Source of the DNA: Saprospiraceae bacterium UBA7687 | Lineage (GTDB): Bacteria; Bacteroidota; Bacteroidia; Chitinophagales; Saprospiraceae | NCBI GenBank assembly: GCA_002482845.1 | Contig: DLGT01000090.1 | Location: 37,193-61,328, forward strand | Length of the DNA stretch: 24,136 nt | Reading direction: 5' to 3' | In this document: positions 15,839-23,918 of the stretch, in pieces | Layout: each line of letters starts with the position of its first letter | Position numbering within the stretch: position 1 is the stretch's first letter | The notes under the pieces: model-generated | What the model was told of the DNA's origin: nothing | The model's database searches: none | The model's input: the letters and a program-made list of their open reading frames with translations, nothing else | Made by a program: the position numbers and the translations under genes

Positions 15839-16948
15839 ATGATTAGATTAAATATTTCCTTCTACATCTTCCTAGCTGTTCTCTTTTCCCAATGTGCTAC
15901 TAGTAAGTTGAGCAAATTCGTTGCAGATGGATTAGAAGCTTCCATCGAACTGGAACGTGATACGTTTTTACTAGGAGAGCCTTTTTATGTTACTTTTAAT
16001 ATATTTAATGGATCAAAGATAGACGTTGAAATTGATCAAAGCAAAGACTCTTTGTTAGGTGGCAGACTAGACAACTTTGATTTGAAAATTATAAATGAAC
16101 ATCAAGAAATTTTTGGAATGGGCGGTACGCATGGTTTAATTCAGAAAAATAAGTTTGATATTTTATATTCCAAATCAAAACAGAAATATCAGTTGTTTAT
16201 TCCTCAATGGTCAAACATCAAAGAACCTGGAAAATACCAAATAGTGGCAACAAAAGACATTCAAATGTCAACACAAATTCGTTATGAAAATGATAACTCA
16301 AGGCCTAAAGCTTTAAAAGTTATTACAAAAGAAGCTAATGCGTCTTTTATCATAATAAAAGATAGCATAAGATTGGGGAAATATATCAACAACTTAACTA
16401 AAGAAATTGAAGCCGAGACTGAAGGAAGGATAGTAACCTTGTGGGGATTAGAAAAAGGAGAAGAAAGCTATATCCCAAAGAGTAAAAAACTCTTTGAAAA
16501 TATGGAAAAACTAAGTGATTTAAATGATGAGCGTATTATACCTTTTCTATTAAGATCTTATAAATACAATATGAACTTACCAAGATATAGGATTCTACAT
16601 TTACTAAGAAAATTCTCTTATGATGATTCAGTCTATAATTTATTAAAAATAGCTGCAAACGACATATGCAATTGTGATGAAAAAAACTACAATGTATACA
16701 ATGAAAGAGATATAAGAAAATTAGCAATATCAATAATTATTTCAAAGAATACGGATGATGCCTTACAATTCTTGCTATCAAAAAACAATATTGACTGTTT
16801 TCTTGAAAGATACTGGATTTTATTGAGTGCAAGAAATCCATTCGATAAAGAAAGATTAATAAAACTGTGTGAAGCCTACCTAAACGATGAAAATATATAT
16901 GTCAAGGAAAAAGCTATAGAGATATTGAATGAAATTAAATCTGAATAA
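15839..16948 (+). CDS. Predicted lipoprotein, beta-sandwich plus helical repeat domain (369 aa)
   Basis: The start at ATG 15839 gives MIRLNISFYIFLAVLFSQC, a lipoprotein signal with lipobox Cys19; an ATG at 15815 adds eight residues and cannot be excluded. Residues about 30-170 look like an Ig-like beta domain (ASIELERDTFLLGEPFYVTFNIFN, then KEPGKYQIVATKDI near 140), similar in pattern to domains that open with 'gep v.v...v.N'. Residues from about 215 are helical with HEAT-like spacing (DERIIPFLLRSYKY, RYRILHLLRKF, EKAIEILNEIKSE). I do not recognise a named family. It is the first gene of an operon: the methyltransferase starts 23 bases after its stop. Confidence 0.8.
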   Translation: MIRLNISFYIFLAVLFSQCATSKLSKFVADGLEASIELERDTFLLGEPFYVTFNIFNGSKIDVEIDQSKDSLLGGRLDNFDLKIINEHQEIFGMGGTHGLIQKNKFDILYSKSKQKYQLFIPQWSNIKEPGKYQIVATKDIQMSTQIRYENDNSRPKALKVITKEANASFIIIKDSIRLGKYINNLTKEIEAETEGRIVTLWGLEKGEESYIPKSKKLFENMEKLSDLNDERIIPFLLRSYKYNMNLPRYRILHLLRKFSYDDSVYNLLKIAANDICNCDEKNYNVYNERDIRKLAISIIISKNTDDALQFLLSKNNIDCFLERYWILLSARNPFDKERLIKLCEAYLNDENIYVKEKAIEILNEIKSE

Positions 16949-16971
16949 CCTGAATTACATATATCAATAGT

Positions 16972-17685
16972 ATGAATGAAAATCAAAAAATATATGATGA
17001 CAATTTTGTGAAAAGTTTATTTGACAGGATGTCAAAAACTTATGGCATTACCAACTATATATCTTCTTTTGGATTTACGGAACGGTGGAGAAAAAAATGT
17101 GTTAAAGGAATCAATTGGACTGATGATATAAAAGTAGGTTATGACTTAATGTCTGGTATGGGAGAAAGTTGGCATTTGATCTTAAAGGAATCAAATACCA
17201 AAATAATCGGATTGGATATTTCATCAGAAATGAATACAAAGGCACGTTTAAATTTAACTAGACACAAAAAATGGCAAGTTGAAATACTTGAACAGAATGT
17301 TTTGAATAGTGATATAAAGTCAGAATCAGGCGATTTTATAATTTCAACCTTTGGATTAAAAACCTTTTCCATGGATAAGCAGAAAACATTAGCTAAAGAA
17401 ATGAGTAGAATATTGCGAACAGGCGGGCAAATATCACTTATCGAAATATCTGAATCAGAAAACACATTACTTAAAATACCTTACATGTTTTATTTAAAAT
17501 ACATAATTCCTACTATTGGTCGGATATTCATGGGTAATTCATCTGACTATAATATGATAGGTGTATATTGTCAACATTTTAAAAATTGCCACCAATTTAA
17601 ATCATTCTTAGAAGAAGAAGGTTTACATGTTAGAGTCACAAAACATTTTTTTGGATGTGCAACAGGAATAGTTGGTTACAAATAG
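16972..17685 (+). CDS. UbiE/MenG-like SAM-dependent methyltransferase
   Basis: 237 residues, class I Rossmann methyltransferase. The N-terminus FDRMSKTYGITNYISSFGFTERWRK (17-41) matches the UbiE/MenG pattern (FDxIAxxYDxxNxxxSFGxxxxWR). Motif I is DLMSGMGES (58-66), which binds SAM, and GLDISSEM (80-87) gives the acidic residue for the ribose. FGLKTFS (127-133) takes the place of the usual NGIRN segment, and RILRTGGQISLIEIS (146-160) is the post-motif strand. UbiE/MenG enzymes methylate quinone precursors. The altered segments and the surroundings (lipoprotein genes, not menaquinone genes) suggest a specialised relative rather than the housekeeping enzyme; the substrate is unknown. There is no signal peptide. 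It is 12 bases ahead of the next lipoprotein gene. Confidence 0.82.
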   Translation: MNENQKIYDDNFVKSLFDRMSKTYGITNYISSFGFTERWRKKCVKGINWTDDIKVGYDLMSGMGESWHLILKESNTKIIGLDISSEMNTKARLNLTRHKKWQVEILEQNVLNSDIKSESGDFIISTFGLKTFSMDKQKTLAKEMSRILRTGGQISLIEISESENTLLKIPYMFYLKYIIPTIGRIFMGNSSDYNMIGVYCQHFKNCHQFKSFLEEEGLHVRVTKHFFGCATGIVGYK

Positions 17686-17697
17686 AATATATAAAAG

Positions 17698-18177
17698 ATG
17701 GCAATACTTGATAAATTATTTTTTCTTCTGATTTTTTTGTCAATGTCTTGTGCTTCAAAAAAATTATTGTCTATCTATAGAATAGAACTAAATGAAGGTA
17801 GAGATTCTGGGATTGGAATACCTATAACCGCTTCTAATCCGTATATTTACCCATCTTTTAACGATAAGAATATATATAAAGATAGCCTTAACGATGGAAA
17901 TATAATTATTGAAAAATTAAAAACTGAATATTTGTTTACTTATGTGAGTCAAAAAGATACTATAAAAGGTCAACTAATGTTATTCACCTACCCTTTTACT
18001 AACTTTGTAAGAGAAATTGATATCGAAACTTTGGCTGATCGAACTTATGTTATGTATAATGTTAAGCGATTCTACAGAGTTGGTGTTTGGGAGTTTAGAA
18101 CACCATTAGGCAAAGAATATTTTGATTATAGTATTTCTTTTGAGAATATGAAGCAGAATGTTTTCACAGAATTTTAA
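17698..18177 (+). CDS. Small predicted lipoprotein, unknown function (159 aa)
   Basis: MAILDKLFFLLIFLSMSCASKK is a lipoprotein signal with Cys18. The mature part (about 140 residues) is beta-rich with many aromatic residues (SNPYIYPSF, LMLFTYPFTNFVREI, YVMYNVKRFYRVGVWEFRTP) and no known motif. It is the third gene of the operon, 12 bases after the methyltransferase. Its last 20 bases overlap the next gene in another frame, suggesting translational coupling. Confidence 0.72.
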   Translation: MAILDKLFFLLIFLSMSCASKKLLSIYRIELNEGRDSGIGIPITASNPYIYPSFNDKNIYKDSLNDGNIIIEKLKTEYLFTYVSQKDTIKGQLMLFTYPFTNFVREIDIETLADRTYVMYNVKRFYRVGVWEFRTPLGKEYFDYSISFENMKQNVFTEF

Positions 18178-18892
18178 AATCCAACTGATAGGAATAAAGA
18201 GCTACATAACTTTTATTTCTTTTATTGGAATAATCTTGTTTATCGAGGGTTGTTTTAATGAACATCGACTTTCAGGGAGTACTTGGATCGAGAAATCGAA
18301 AAAGGACTGTAACAGAAAAGGCTTTTATACGAATCAAGAGTACTTAGATTTAAAAAAGATTGAATTCATAAATGAAAAGAGTATAATATTAAACGATAGT
18401 TTGATGATTAGAATTTCGCCTTTGAATGATTCAACTATGATATTTGTCAAACCTTTAGAAATTAAAACTGACATCAATGATACAATTTATTTGCAATTTT
18501 TATCTGACTCAACATTAAGTTGGCGCTCATCATTTTGGGTTGATAATAGCATATTTACACGAAAAAACATCCAAAACTCAGAAAATTTCACATCCTTTTT
18601 CTCAAAGTATTCGCAAGATACGGCTTTTCAGCAATCTAGGATAAACTACCCTATTTATCAAATAGAAATGGATAGCCATCAAAATATTTGTAACCATATA
18701 TATACTTGTAGTTATACATTTTATCTTCCACGCCATGATAAACAAATAATCATAGATAACTTATCTCCTTACAAAATTAATGTTTTAAGTAAACCGAAGA
18801 CAATTAATACGGCAAATTCAAATAATGACTACTTTGAGTTTTCACTAATTTTCAATGAGTGGTATTTAACAAAAATAGTTTACTACCAATAA
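18158..18892 (+). CDS. Predicted lipoprotein, unknown function (244 aa)
   Basis: The first ATG lies inside the preceding gene (20-base overlap). The N-terminus is long, MFSQNFKIQLIGIKSYITF, then a hydrophobic stretch ending FIEGC, so Cys32 would be the lipid site. The mature protein is rich in Asn, Ser, Ile and Thr. It has repeated beta-strand-like segments (SIILNDSLMIRISPLNDSTM; DTIYLQFLSDSTLSWRSSFW) that resemble small META/lipocalin-like barrels, but I recognise no family. It is the last gene of the operon; no clear terminator follows. Confidence 0.7.
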   Translation: MFSQNFKIQLIGIKSYITFISFIGIILFIEGCFNEHRLSGSTWIEKSKKDCNRKGFYTNQEYLDLKKIEFINEKSIILNDSLMIRISPLNDSTMIFVKPLEIKTDINDTIYLQFLSDSTLSWRSSFWVDNSIFTRKNIQNSENFTSFFSKYSQDTAFQQSRINYPIYQIEMDSHQNICNHIYTCSYTFYLPRHDKQIIIDNLSPYKINVLSKPKTINTANSNNDYFEFSLIFNEWYLTKIVYYQ

Positions 18893-18937
18893 ATTACTAA
18901 ACCCAAACAAATCTAAGCATAACATTTTTTCAATTCG

Positions 18938-19000
18938 AGGGGGTCAAATTGCTTCAGTATATCCACAGAAGGCAATTGGACAAAAATAGCCATGAATAAT
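18938..19000 (+). other. Orphan coding-like fragment after the operon
   Basis: The plus-strand frame beginning at 18938 reads FEGVKLLQYIHRRQLDKNSHE and then stops, with no start of its own. It may be a relic of a larger gene's C-terminus or chance. Nothing else is visible between 18893 and 19060. Confidence 0.25.
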
Positions 19001-19059
19001 AGATGGGTGAGTAATAGGTATTTTGATAAGTTTTAGTTTGAAGGTAATAGAACTCAAAA

Positions 19060-19094
19060 AGACTTTTCAAAGATTTGTCAAACTCAATGATCAT
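19060..19094 (-). pseudogene. Toxin remnant (RelE/ParE-like start) of a type II TA pair
   Basis: The ATG at 19094-19092 overlaps the antitoxin stop as ATGA, the classic coupling of such pairs. The first codons read MIIEFDKS, matching RelE/ParE-type toxins of Bacteroidota, which often begin MIIEFDKSFEKS. After KS a one-base loss gives LKSLFEF instead of the expected FEKS, and no toxin-like sequence follows. So only about ten codons survive; the end given here is approximate. Confidence 0.5.
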
Positions 19095-19289
19095 TTCTGT
19101 TTTAATTTCTTCTTGATTGTCTCTTTGTCCACCGTCTCATTTGTTTTCACTTTATCCATCAGATTGCCCAAAGCAATATCTTCATATTGATCATCATTAA
19201 GGTCAATCACTCTTCCTCCAAGTTTTTTGGCAAGTTCAGAAAGGATCTTTTTACTTTTTTTTATCTGCACGAATTACAATTGCTGACAT
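19091..19289 (-). pseudogene. Antitoxin-like small protein, frameshifted in a poly-A tract
   Basis: The ATG at 19289 reads MSAIVIRADKKK and then TAA. In the next frame it continues SKKILSELAKKLGGRVIDL, NDDQYEDIALGNLMDKVKTN and ETVDKETIKKKLKQK to a TGA at 19093-19091. The shift lies in a run of eight A (19262-19255 on the minus strand; seven A restores one 65-residue frame). The reconstructed protein has the EDIALGNLMDKVKTNETVDKE pattern of short Bacteroidota antitoxins that precede RelE-type toxins. The toxin start overlaps its stop. It may be a decayed gene, a slippage-prone site or a sequencing error; the decayed toxin supports real decay. Confidence 0.7.
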
Positions 19290-19332
19290 GATTATTGATA
19301 CTTGCTCAATCAAATTTGAAATTTAATTGACA

Positions 19333-19680
19333 TTAAATCAAAGAGTTTACAAGATTTATAGATTCATCGATTAAAAGCATAATATCTTTTTGCGTTTTTG
19401 CCTTTGCAAATTTTAAAATTAAAATGCGAATTTTCATTAACGTTTCTTTTTGCTTGACTTGAAAAGCTAAAGCTCCTAATGCTGCTGCTAAAATAACTTT
19501 GCCTTCAATAAATTCTTGGGAATCTTCATTAATAAACAATGTACCATAACTATCTGCATTTGCAAATTCCAATGGGTCCATGTTCTTCCATTGTCCAATT
19601 TGATTATTAATAGAAAAAATTCCAATAATTAATGATTCGAATTTCATCGGATATTCATCATGATCATATATTAACTTCAT
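19333..19680 (-). CDS. Hypothetical protein (115 aa) beside the DUF262 gene
   Basis: MKLIYDHDEYPMKFESLIIGIFSINNQIGQWKNMDPLEFA opens a small soluble protein with an acidic middle (NADSYGTLFINEDSQEFIEG), a hydrophobic segment ILAAALGALAFQV (about 63-75) and a long basic/amphipathic helix (KETLMKIRILILKFAKAKTQKDIMLLIDESINLVNSLI). The hydrophobic segment is rather short for a membrane span. An internal ATG (residue 12) is an alternative start. No family is recognised. It lies 108 bases downstream of the DUF262-DUF1524 gene on the same strand, so it could be a third member of that locus. Confidence 0.55.
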   Translation of the reverse strand: MKLIYDHDEYPMKFESLIIGIFSINNQIGQWKNMDPLEFANADSYGTLFINEDSQEFIEGKVILAAALGALAFQVKQKETLMKIRILILKFAKAKTQKDIMLLIDESINLVNSLI

Positions 19681-19788
19681 ATCAATTATTTTATTATTTA
19701 TTTAGAAATCTTAGAAAAAACAAACTGACAACCTATACAAAAATGAAAATTTTCTGGTTTTGCTTCATTTTGAATTGATAAAGTAAAA

Positions 19789-21495
19789 TTAAATTTTAAA
19801 TACATCATTAAAAATACTAGTCGCAATTGCAATTGTTCGATTTTCAATTTCTTTTACCGTCCATTCGGTTGAACGTTTAAGTATTTCATCAATATGAATA
19901 CTAGTATCTAACAAAATATTTTTTTTGTCAACAAAGTTCTTCGTACCTAATTTTTTATTAATTTTATCATCAATTAGAATCAAATTTCCAATTTTCCCCA
20001 CAAATTCATCATGATCTTTTTCTTTTTTAATTGGGTTTTGAGGTAGAATGTGTTCTATTGTCATTAAACTATAATTTAAAGTTGCCCCGTTTCTATTAAA
20101 ATGTTTATCATATTTTGCTAAGGAATATTGAATTATTTTTTTATGTTTAATATTTCCATTTGTAAATTTTAAAGTTTTAAAAGCTGAAATGAATTCATCT
20201 AAGGTTGGAATTTTCTCTCTCATCTTTTTTCTTAATTCCCTAATAATTAAAATTCGTTCTTGATCGTCCTTTGCATTAGCCAATTTTCTACCATAAGTAG
20301 AATACATTGTTGCGATTCCTCCTGAAGACCTTTGAGAAGTAATTGCAGTAAAAATGTAATGAAAATGTTCAATTGCTTCTAATGCTTCTTTTGCATATTT
20401 ATATTTTAAATTCTGCTTTGAATATTCTCGCATAATTGATAAAACCATTGGTGTTTGCTGTGTAACTCCAAAACCATAAAGATTTGCAAGTGAGTTTTTC
20501 AATGGCAATTCATTTCTTGTCCATTTTCTTGTATCTGTATCAAAAATATTCTTATAAGTGTTACTATCTATTAACAAATTATCTAGAAAATCCTTAGATT
20601 GAGTTGGATCTATTGAAGTTTTTAATTTTTTAAAAAGTGTCTTTGCAGTTGTATACTCATATTTAGATAGCCAAACATGAAGAAGGAATGTATCCAAGTC
20701 TAAATCTTTAGTAGTGCTATCAATATTCGCACGAATTATATTCCATTTGTCTTTTGGCATGTCAACACTTTTATTGCTTGGCTTAATATTTTTTGTAAGA
20801 TAATTTTTAACTAAATCGCCAATGCTTAGGTCTTTTCCTCTTGTGTTTAAAGTTTCAAAAATTATATATGCATCGTCTTCGTCATCAAGTTCTATATATA
20901 TAACTTTGAGTTTTAGAGTTCTGTCTCTAATTTCATTTAACTTTTCTTGAATTGAGTCTTTCTTTTTGGTTATCGGAATCTGAATATTGGATTTTATAGC
21001 ATCAATTTCTGTTCTAATAAATCTTGATATTAACTCAAATCCATTTTTAAGGTTAAGTTCTTCATTTCCTAACTCGACTTCAATATCTGGGTTTGTATAT
21101 TTTTGAATGTGTTCCTGAAAATATGGATAAGATGTTTCTGTTTGTAATACAAACTTACTTTCATTATTTAAATCTATTTTTTCAATAAGAACATGAACAC
21201 CTTTTGCTGAATTTTCTAAAGTTTCGCTAATATAAAAATCTCTTAATGAGCATAAAATCATTGTTATTGTAGTTAAACGTTGTTGACCGTCAACTATTCC
21301 AAATAAGTCATCATTTTTTTTAAACACAACAATTGAACCAATAAAATAATCAGCTACATTTTCCTTAATGGTGTCATTCCAAAATTCAATAATTTGTTCT
21401 TTTTCCCAAGAGTATGGTCTCTGGAATCTAGGAATACGATAATACCCAGTTTCAAATACCTTTTTTATTTCTTTGTCTATACATGTTATTTTCAT
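19789..21495 (-). CDS. DUF262-DUF1524 (GmrSD-like) nuclease, probable anti-phage restriction protein
   Basis: 568 residues, a full-length fused protein. The N-terminal DUF262 (ParB/Srx-like NTP-binding) domain has YRIPRFQRPYSW (19-30), GSIVVF (53-58) and the DGQQRLTT motif (69-76), then FETLNTRGKDLS (213-224). The C-terminal DUF1524 His-Me-finger/HNH-like nuclease has IEHILPQNP (480-488; His482) and IGNLILI (502-508). All the expected key residues are present, so the enzyme should be active. Related proteins (GmrS/GmrD, BrxU, SspE) cut modified phage DNA and hydrolyse nucleotides; which type this is cannot be told. Neighbours are a HEPN-like gene upstream and a 115-residue gene downstream, all on the minus strand. 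AT-richer than the first half of the window, which fits acquired defence DNA. Confidence 0.9.
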   Translation of the reverse strand: MKITCIDKEIKKVFETGYYRIPRFQRPYSWEKEQIIEFWNDTIKENVADYFIGSIVVFKKNDDLFGIVDGQQRLTTITMILCSLRDFYISETLENSAKGVHVLIEKIDLNNESKFVLQTETSYPYFQEHIQKYTNPDIEVELGNEELNLKNGFELISRFIRTEIDAIKSNIQIPITKKKDSIQEKLNEIRDRTLKLKVIYIELDDEDDAYIIFETLNTRGKDLSIGDLVKNYLTKNIKPSNKSVDMPKDKWNIIRANIDSTTKDLDLDTFLLHVWLSKYEYTTAKTLFKKLKTSIDPTQSKDFLDNLLIDSNTYKNIFDTDTRKWTRNELPLKNSLANLYGFGVTQQTPMVLSIMREYSKQNLKYKYAKEALEAIEHFHYIFTAITSQRSSGGIATMYSTYGRKLANAKDDQERILIIRELRKKMREKIPTLDEFISAFKTLKFTNGNIKHKKIIQYSLAKYDKHFNRNGATLNYSLMTIEHILPQNPIKKEKDHDEFVGKIGNLILIDDKINKKLGTKNFVDKKNILLDTSIHIDEILKRSTEWTVKEIENRTIAIATSIFNDVFKI

Positions 21496-21545
21496 AAATT
21501 AAACTTAAGTTTGACAATTAAAAAAATGTGAAAATTTAGATTTCA

Positions 21546-21553
21546 CAAAAATA
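21546..21553 (-). promoter_or_regulatory. Possible -7 element for the DUF262-DUF1524 gene
   Basis: Minus-strand TATTTTTG (21553-21546) matches TAnnTTTG, about 50 bases upstream of the ATG at 21495. The region is very AT-rich, so chance is possible. If real, the nuclease has its own promoter rather than relying on the HEPN-like gene. Confidence 0.25.
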
Positions 21554-21659
21554 ATAAATTTTAGTTTGTACTTATTAAAAATTAATATAATCAATAATCA
21601 TAAACAAAATAATATTTTCTTAAAAAAATAGTTAATACCCTAAACTTTAACAAGCCAAA

Positions 21660-22322
21660 CTAACTTGTTCTAGAAATAAAATTTAAAACGCCTTGATACA
21701 TTAGTTCTACCTGTTCTTTAGTGTATTCTGAATAATGTCCATGAGCAGCCTTATTTCTTAAGTCTAACCAAGAAGTTACACTCTTTTGATCAAGTTTATT
21801 ATAAATACTGGTTGATGCCAATTCTGAGTTTAATGCATCTGCCCTTTTGGGCATTGGTTTACTATCTTTAATGTTAACAACTTCTATATTATTTTTCAAA
21901 GAAAGTTGCCTTAAATGTTCTTCTAATACACTACCTATCATAACAGCTGCAGGATCTTTATATCCTTCTTTTAATAAATATTCAGACATCTCTAAAAAAT
22001 CAGAAAAAATTTCCGCTGATATTAAAGACTTAACAGTGAATATCCAACCACCATCAATTTCTTGTTTGGCAGCTTTTAAAATACCCCTTCCTTCTTCGGT
22101 ATCATAAGGAGTTGCTTTTATTGTTTGTATATTAAATTCTGTATAAAATGGATGTTCAGTTCCAAATGTATTTCTAAGAAAGGATAAAGAAGCTGAACGA
22201 AATTCGCTAAATTCTTCAGATGAAACAACATGACCTATACGACCAGGCCTAATTGTTAATAAAACTTGATCAGCCTTAAAAATTAGTTCATCAACTCGTT
22301 TTCTAATATCTTCAATATTCAT
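21660..22322 (-). CDS. HEPN-like / DUF4145-type C-terminal domain protein (220 aa)
   Basis: The C-terminal part (about 95-220) is all-helical. It carries DPAAVMIGSVLEEHLRQL (about 123-140) and, after a variable loop, WLDLRNKAAHGHYSEYTKEQVELM (185-208). The RNKAAH piece (Arg189, His194) fits the Rx4-6H signature of HEPN ribonuclease domains, and the LRNKAAHG-x-Y-x-EYT ending is common in proteins of defence islands. The N-terminal part (about 1-95) is helical with FRSASLSFLRNTFG and has no family I know. There is no signal peptide. It is 164 bases upstream of the DUF262-DUF1524 gene on the same strand; a joint role in phage defence is inference. Confidence 0.75.
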   Translation of the reverse strand: MNIEDIRKRVDELIFKADQVLLTIRPGRIGHVVSSEEFSEFRSASLSFLRNTFGTEHPFYTEFNIQTIKATPYDTEEGRGILKAAKQEIDGGWIFTVKSLISAEIFSDFLEMSEYLLKEGYKDPAAVMIGSVLEEHLRQLSLKNNIEVVNIKDSKPMPKRADALNSELASTSIYNKLDQKSVTSWLDLRNKAAHGHYSEYTKEQVELMYQGVLNFISRTS

Positions 22323-22407
22323 TTGGATCTTTGTCTTTAGACATTTTAAAGCTCTAAATTATGAAAAAGGTTTCAATACTTATACTTAAAAAATTAAATT
22401 ACTATCA

Positions 22408-22977
22408 TTAATTTTTCCTCCTATGAGGTTTTACATAAACTGTTTTACCAGACTTCGTTTTTCTATAATGGCCTTTCACATACGTTGAACCACCAGTTGA
22501 TTTAGAACTTGAAGAATTTAATGAAGGCGCTAGAGAATATGATGTATTTGAGTGACAGAATGATTTATCTACATATACCTTATTATTACTTCCATTCAAG
22601 TAAAAACATCCACCTCTTGTTCCTGTAGAATAGGATCTATTAGTTTCAATTTTAGGGTGTAACAGCCTTTCTAAATTGCTTGAAGTATTTACAGTAACAG
22701 TATTATACTTCGGTTTATGTAAATAGTACTTAATTTTATTATTTTTTTTCTTTGGATTAGTTAAATAAACGGTAGTGAAGTCACCTTCATTTTCTCCAAA
22801 AAGTACAATACTACCTGGATCCAATTCTCCATCTGATATAGCTTCCGTATTTGGATTTCTAAGAAGATAGTTTTGGCCTGATTCGAGTTCACCCCAAAAC
22901 ATATTATCACTAGCCTTAAAGGTACTACAACCAATACAAGCAATTACAATAAAAAACAAAAATTTAGAATGCACCAT
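22408..22977 (-). CDS. Lipoprotein with PBCV-adaptor-like RGG/YVD motif and basic tail
   Basis: 189 residues. MVHSKFLFFIVIACIGCSTFK is a lipoprotein signal (Cys17). The segment STGTRGGCFYLNGSNNKVYVDKSFC (about 117-141) resembles the PBCV-specific basic adaptor motif (tGpRGGxYYxnxxGxKxYV), here with two added Cys that could pair. A Ser-rich linker follows, then a basic tail STYVKGHYRKTKSGKTVYVKPHRRK, a pattern often seen at the C-terminus of small Bacteroidota proteins. The middle region (about 40-110) is unassigned. The role is unknown; it is probably on the outer membrane or periplasmic face. It stands between the channel gene and the HEPN-like gene, with no tight operon spacing. Confidence 0.75.
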   Translation of the reverse strand: MVHSKFLFFIVIACIGCSTFKASDNMFWGELESGQNYLLRNPNTEAISDGELDPGSIVLFGENEGDFTTVYLTNPKKKNNKIKYYLHKPKYNTVTVNTSSNLERLLHPKIETNRSYSTGTRGGCFYLNGSNNKVYVDKSFCHSNTSYSLAPSLNSSSSKSTGGSTYVKGHYRKTKSGKTVYVKPHRRKN

Positions 22978-23063
22978 AACTTTGAAATGAAGTGTAATGT
23001 AAGTTATTCTAGAATTTACTTCTCATAAATAAGAATCATCAACAAATATAAATAATAATATTG

Positions 23064-23092
23064 AAAATCAAAAAATAAAATATTTTGATTTT
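23064..23092 (-). terminator. AT-only hairpin 3' of the ion-channel gene
   Basis: AAAATCAAAA (23064-23073) and TTTTGATTTT (23083-23092) form a 10-bp stem with a 9-base loop, 28 bases after the minus-strand stop at 23120. It contains one GC pair only, so it is weak. Confidence 0.35.
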
Positions 23093-23119
23093 TATTTTTC
23101 ATGAGATTTGTAATAAACT

Positions 23120-23770
23120 TTACTTTTCTTCTACATTATTTCCTACAAAAACTGATGCCACATATGCTGTAAACGTACCAAAAAGACCTACACCAAATGT
23201 CATTAACAACATTGCCAATAAACGCCCTTCAGTGGTAACCGGGTATTTATCACCATAACCCACGGTTGTGATTGTAGCATAAGTCCACCAAATAGCATCT
23301 TCTGCTGTTTTTATATTGCTGTTTGGATCATTTTCGACTTGTAAGATGGCGATGGCAGAAAAAATAATTACTAAAACAGCTAGAATTGATACAGATGTCA
23401 ATGTCCCTTTTGCTTTGTTTTTGAATATGTGGTTTAACAATTGTTGGCTTGATCGGAATGCTCTAATCACTCTTAGCAATCTAATTAATCTCAAAAGTCT
23501 ACCTGCTCTTAAAAAGTCAACCATTGGAATACTTGATAGTAAATCAACCCAACCCCATTTCATAAATGAAAGCCTATCACCAGATTTACAAAATCTATAT
23601 ACAAATTCACAAAAGAAAAAAATGCAGATCAAATAATCAAAATACATTAGTAGAATTGATATTTCTGGTGGCAATTTCGTAACAGAATCTACTACTAGTG
23701 CGCCTAAAACATAAAAAGTCAATATTATTACTGCAAGATTTAATCCATCTAATTTGTTCTCGTTTTGCAT
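23120..23770 (-). CDS. Voltage-sensor-type potassium channel protein
   Basis: 216 residues, a compact six-helix channel subunit of the Kv/Ion_trans family. Membrane segments: S1 about 9-28, S2 about 38-58, S3 about 72-85. S4 has arginines every third residue (R88, R91, R94, R97, R100, R103, R106), the full voltage-sensor pattern. Then S5 about 124-143, a pore helix (AEDAIWWTYATI, 156-167), the selectivity filter TVGYGD (169-174) and S6 about 184-209. The filter is the potassium-selective sequence. A short acidic end (NNVEEK) follows and there is no cytoplasmic RCK or cyclic-nucleotide domain, so gating is probably by voltage alone. Four subunits should form the pore in the inner membrane. Monocistronic by position. 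Confidence 0.92.
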   Translation of the reverse strand: MQNENKLDGLNLAVIILTFYVLGALVVDSVTKLPPEISILLMYFDYLICIFFFCEFVYRFCKSGDRLSFMKWGWVDLLSSIPMVDFLRAGRLLRLIRLLRVIRAFRSSQQLLNHIFKNKAKGTLTSVSILAVLVIIFSAIAILQVENDPNSNIKTAEDAIWWTYATITTVGYGDKYPVTTEGRLLAMLLMTFGVGLFGTFTAYVASVFVGNNVEEK

Positions 23771-23796
23771 TTTACTAAGCTATAAGTTTTGAAACA

Positions 23797-23804
23797 CAAA
23801 TATA
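23797..23804 (-). promoter_or_regulatory. Probable -7 element of the ion-channel gene
   Basis: Minus-strand TATATTTG (23804-23797) matches TAnnTTTG and lies 26 bases ahead of the ATG at 23770, a normal distance. No -33 TTG at the right spacing is clear. Confidence 0.35.
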
Positions 23805-23918
23805 GTATTTCAATCTAAGGTAAGATGTACTATGCTTTATTTTTCATTATGTAAATGTTTTGTGTCTCGAATTATGTCGACCAGCCCCCAAAAAATTACA
23901 AATACTTTTTTATGTCCT

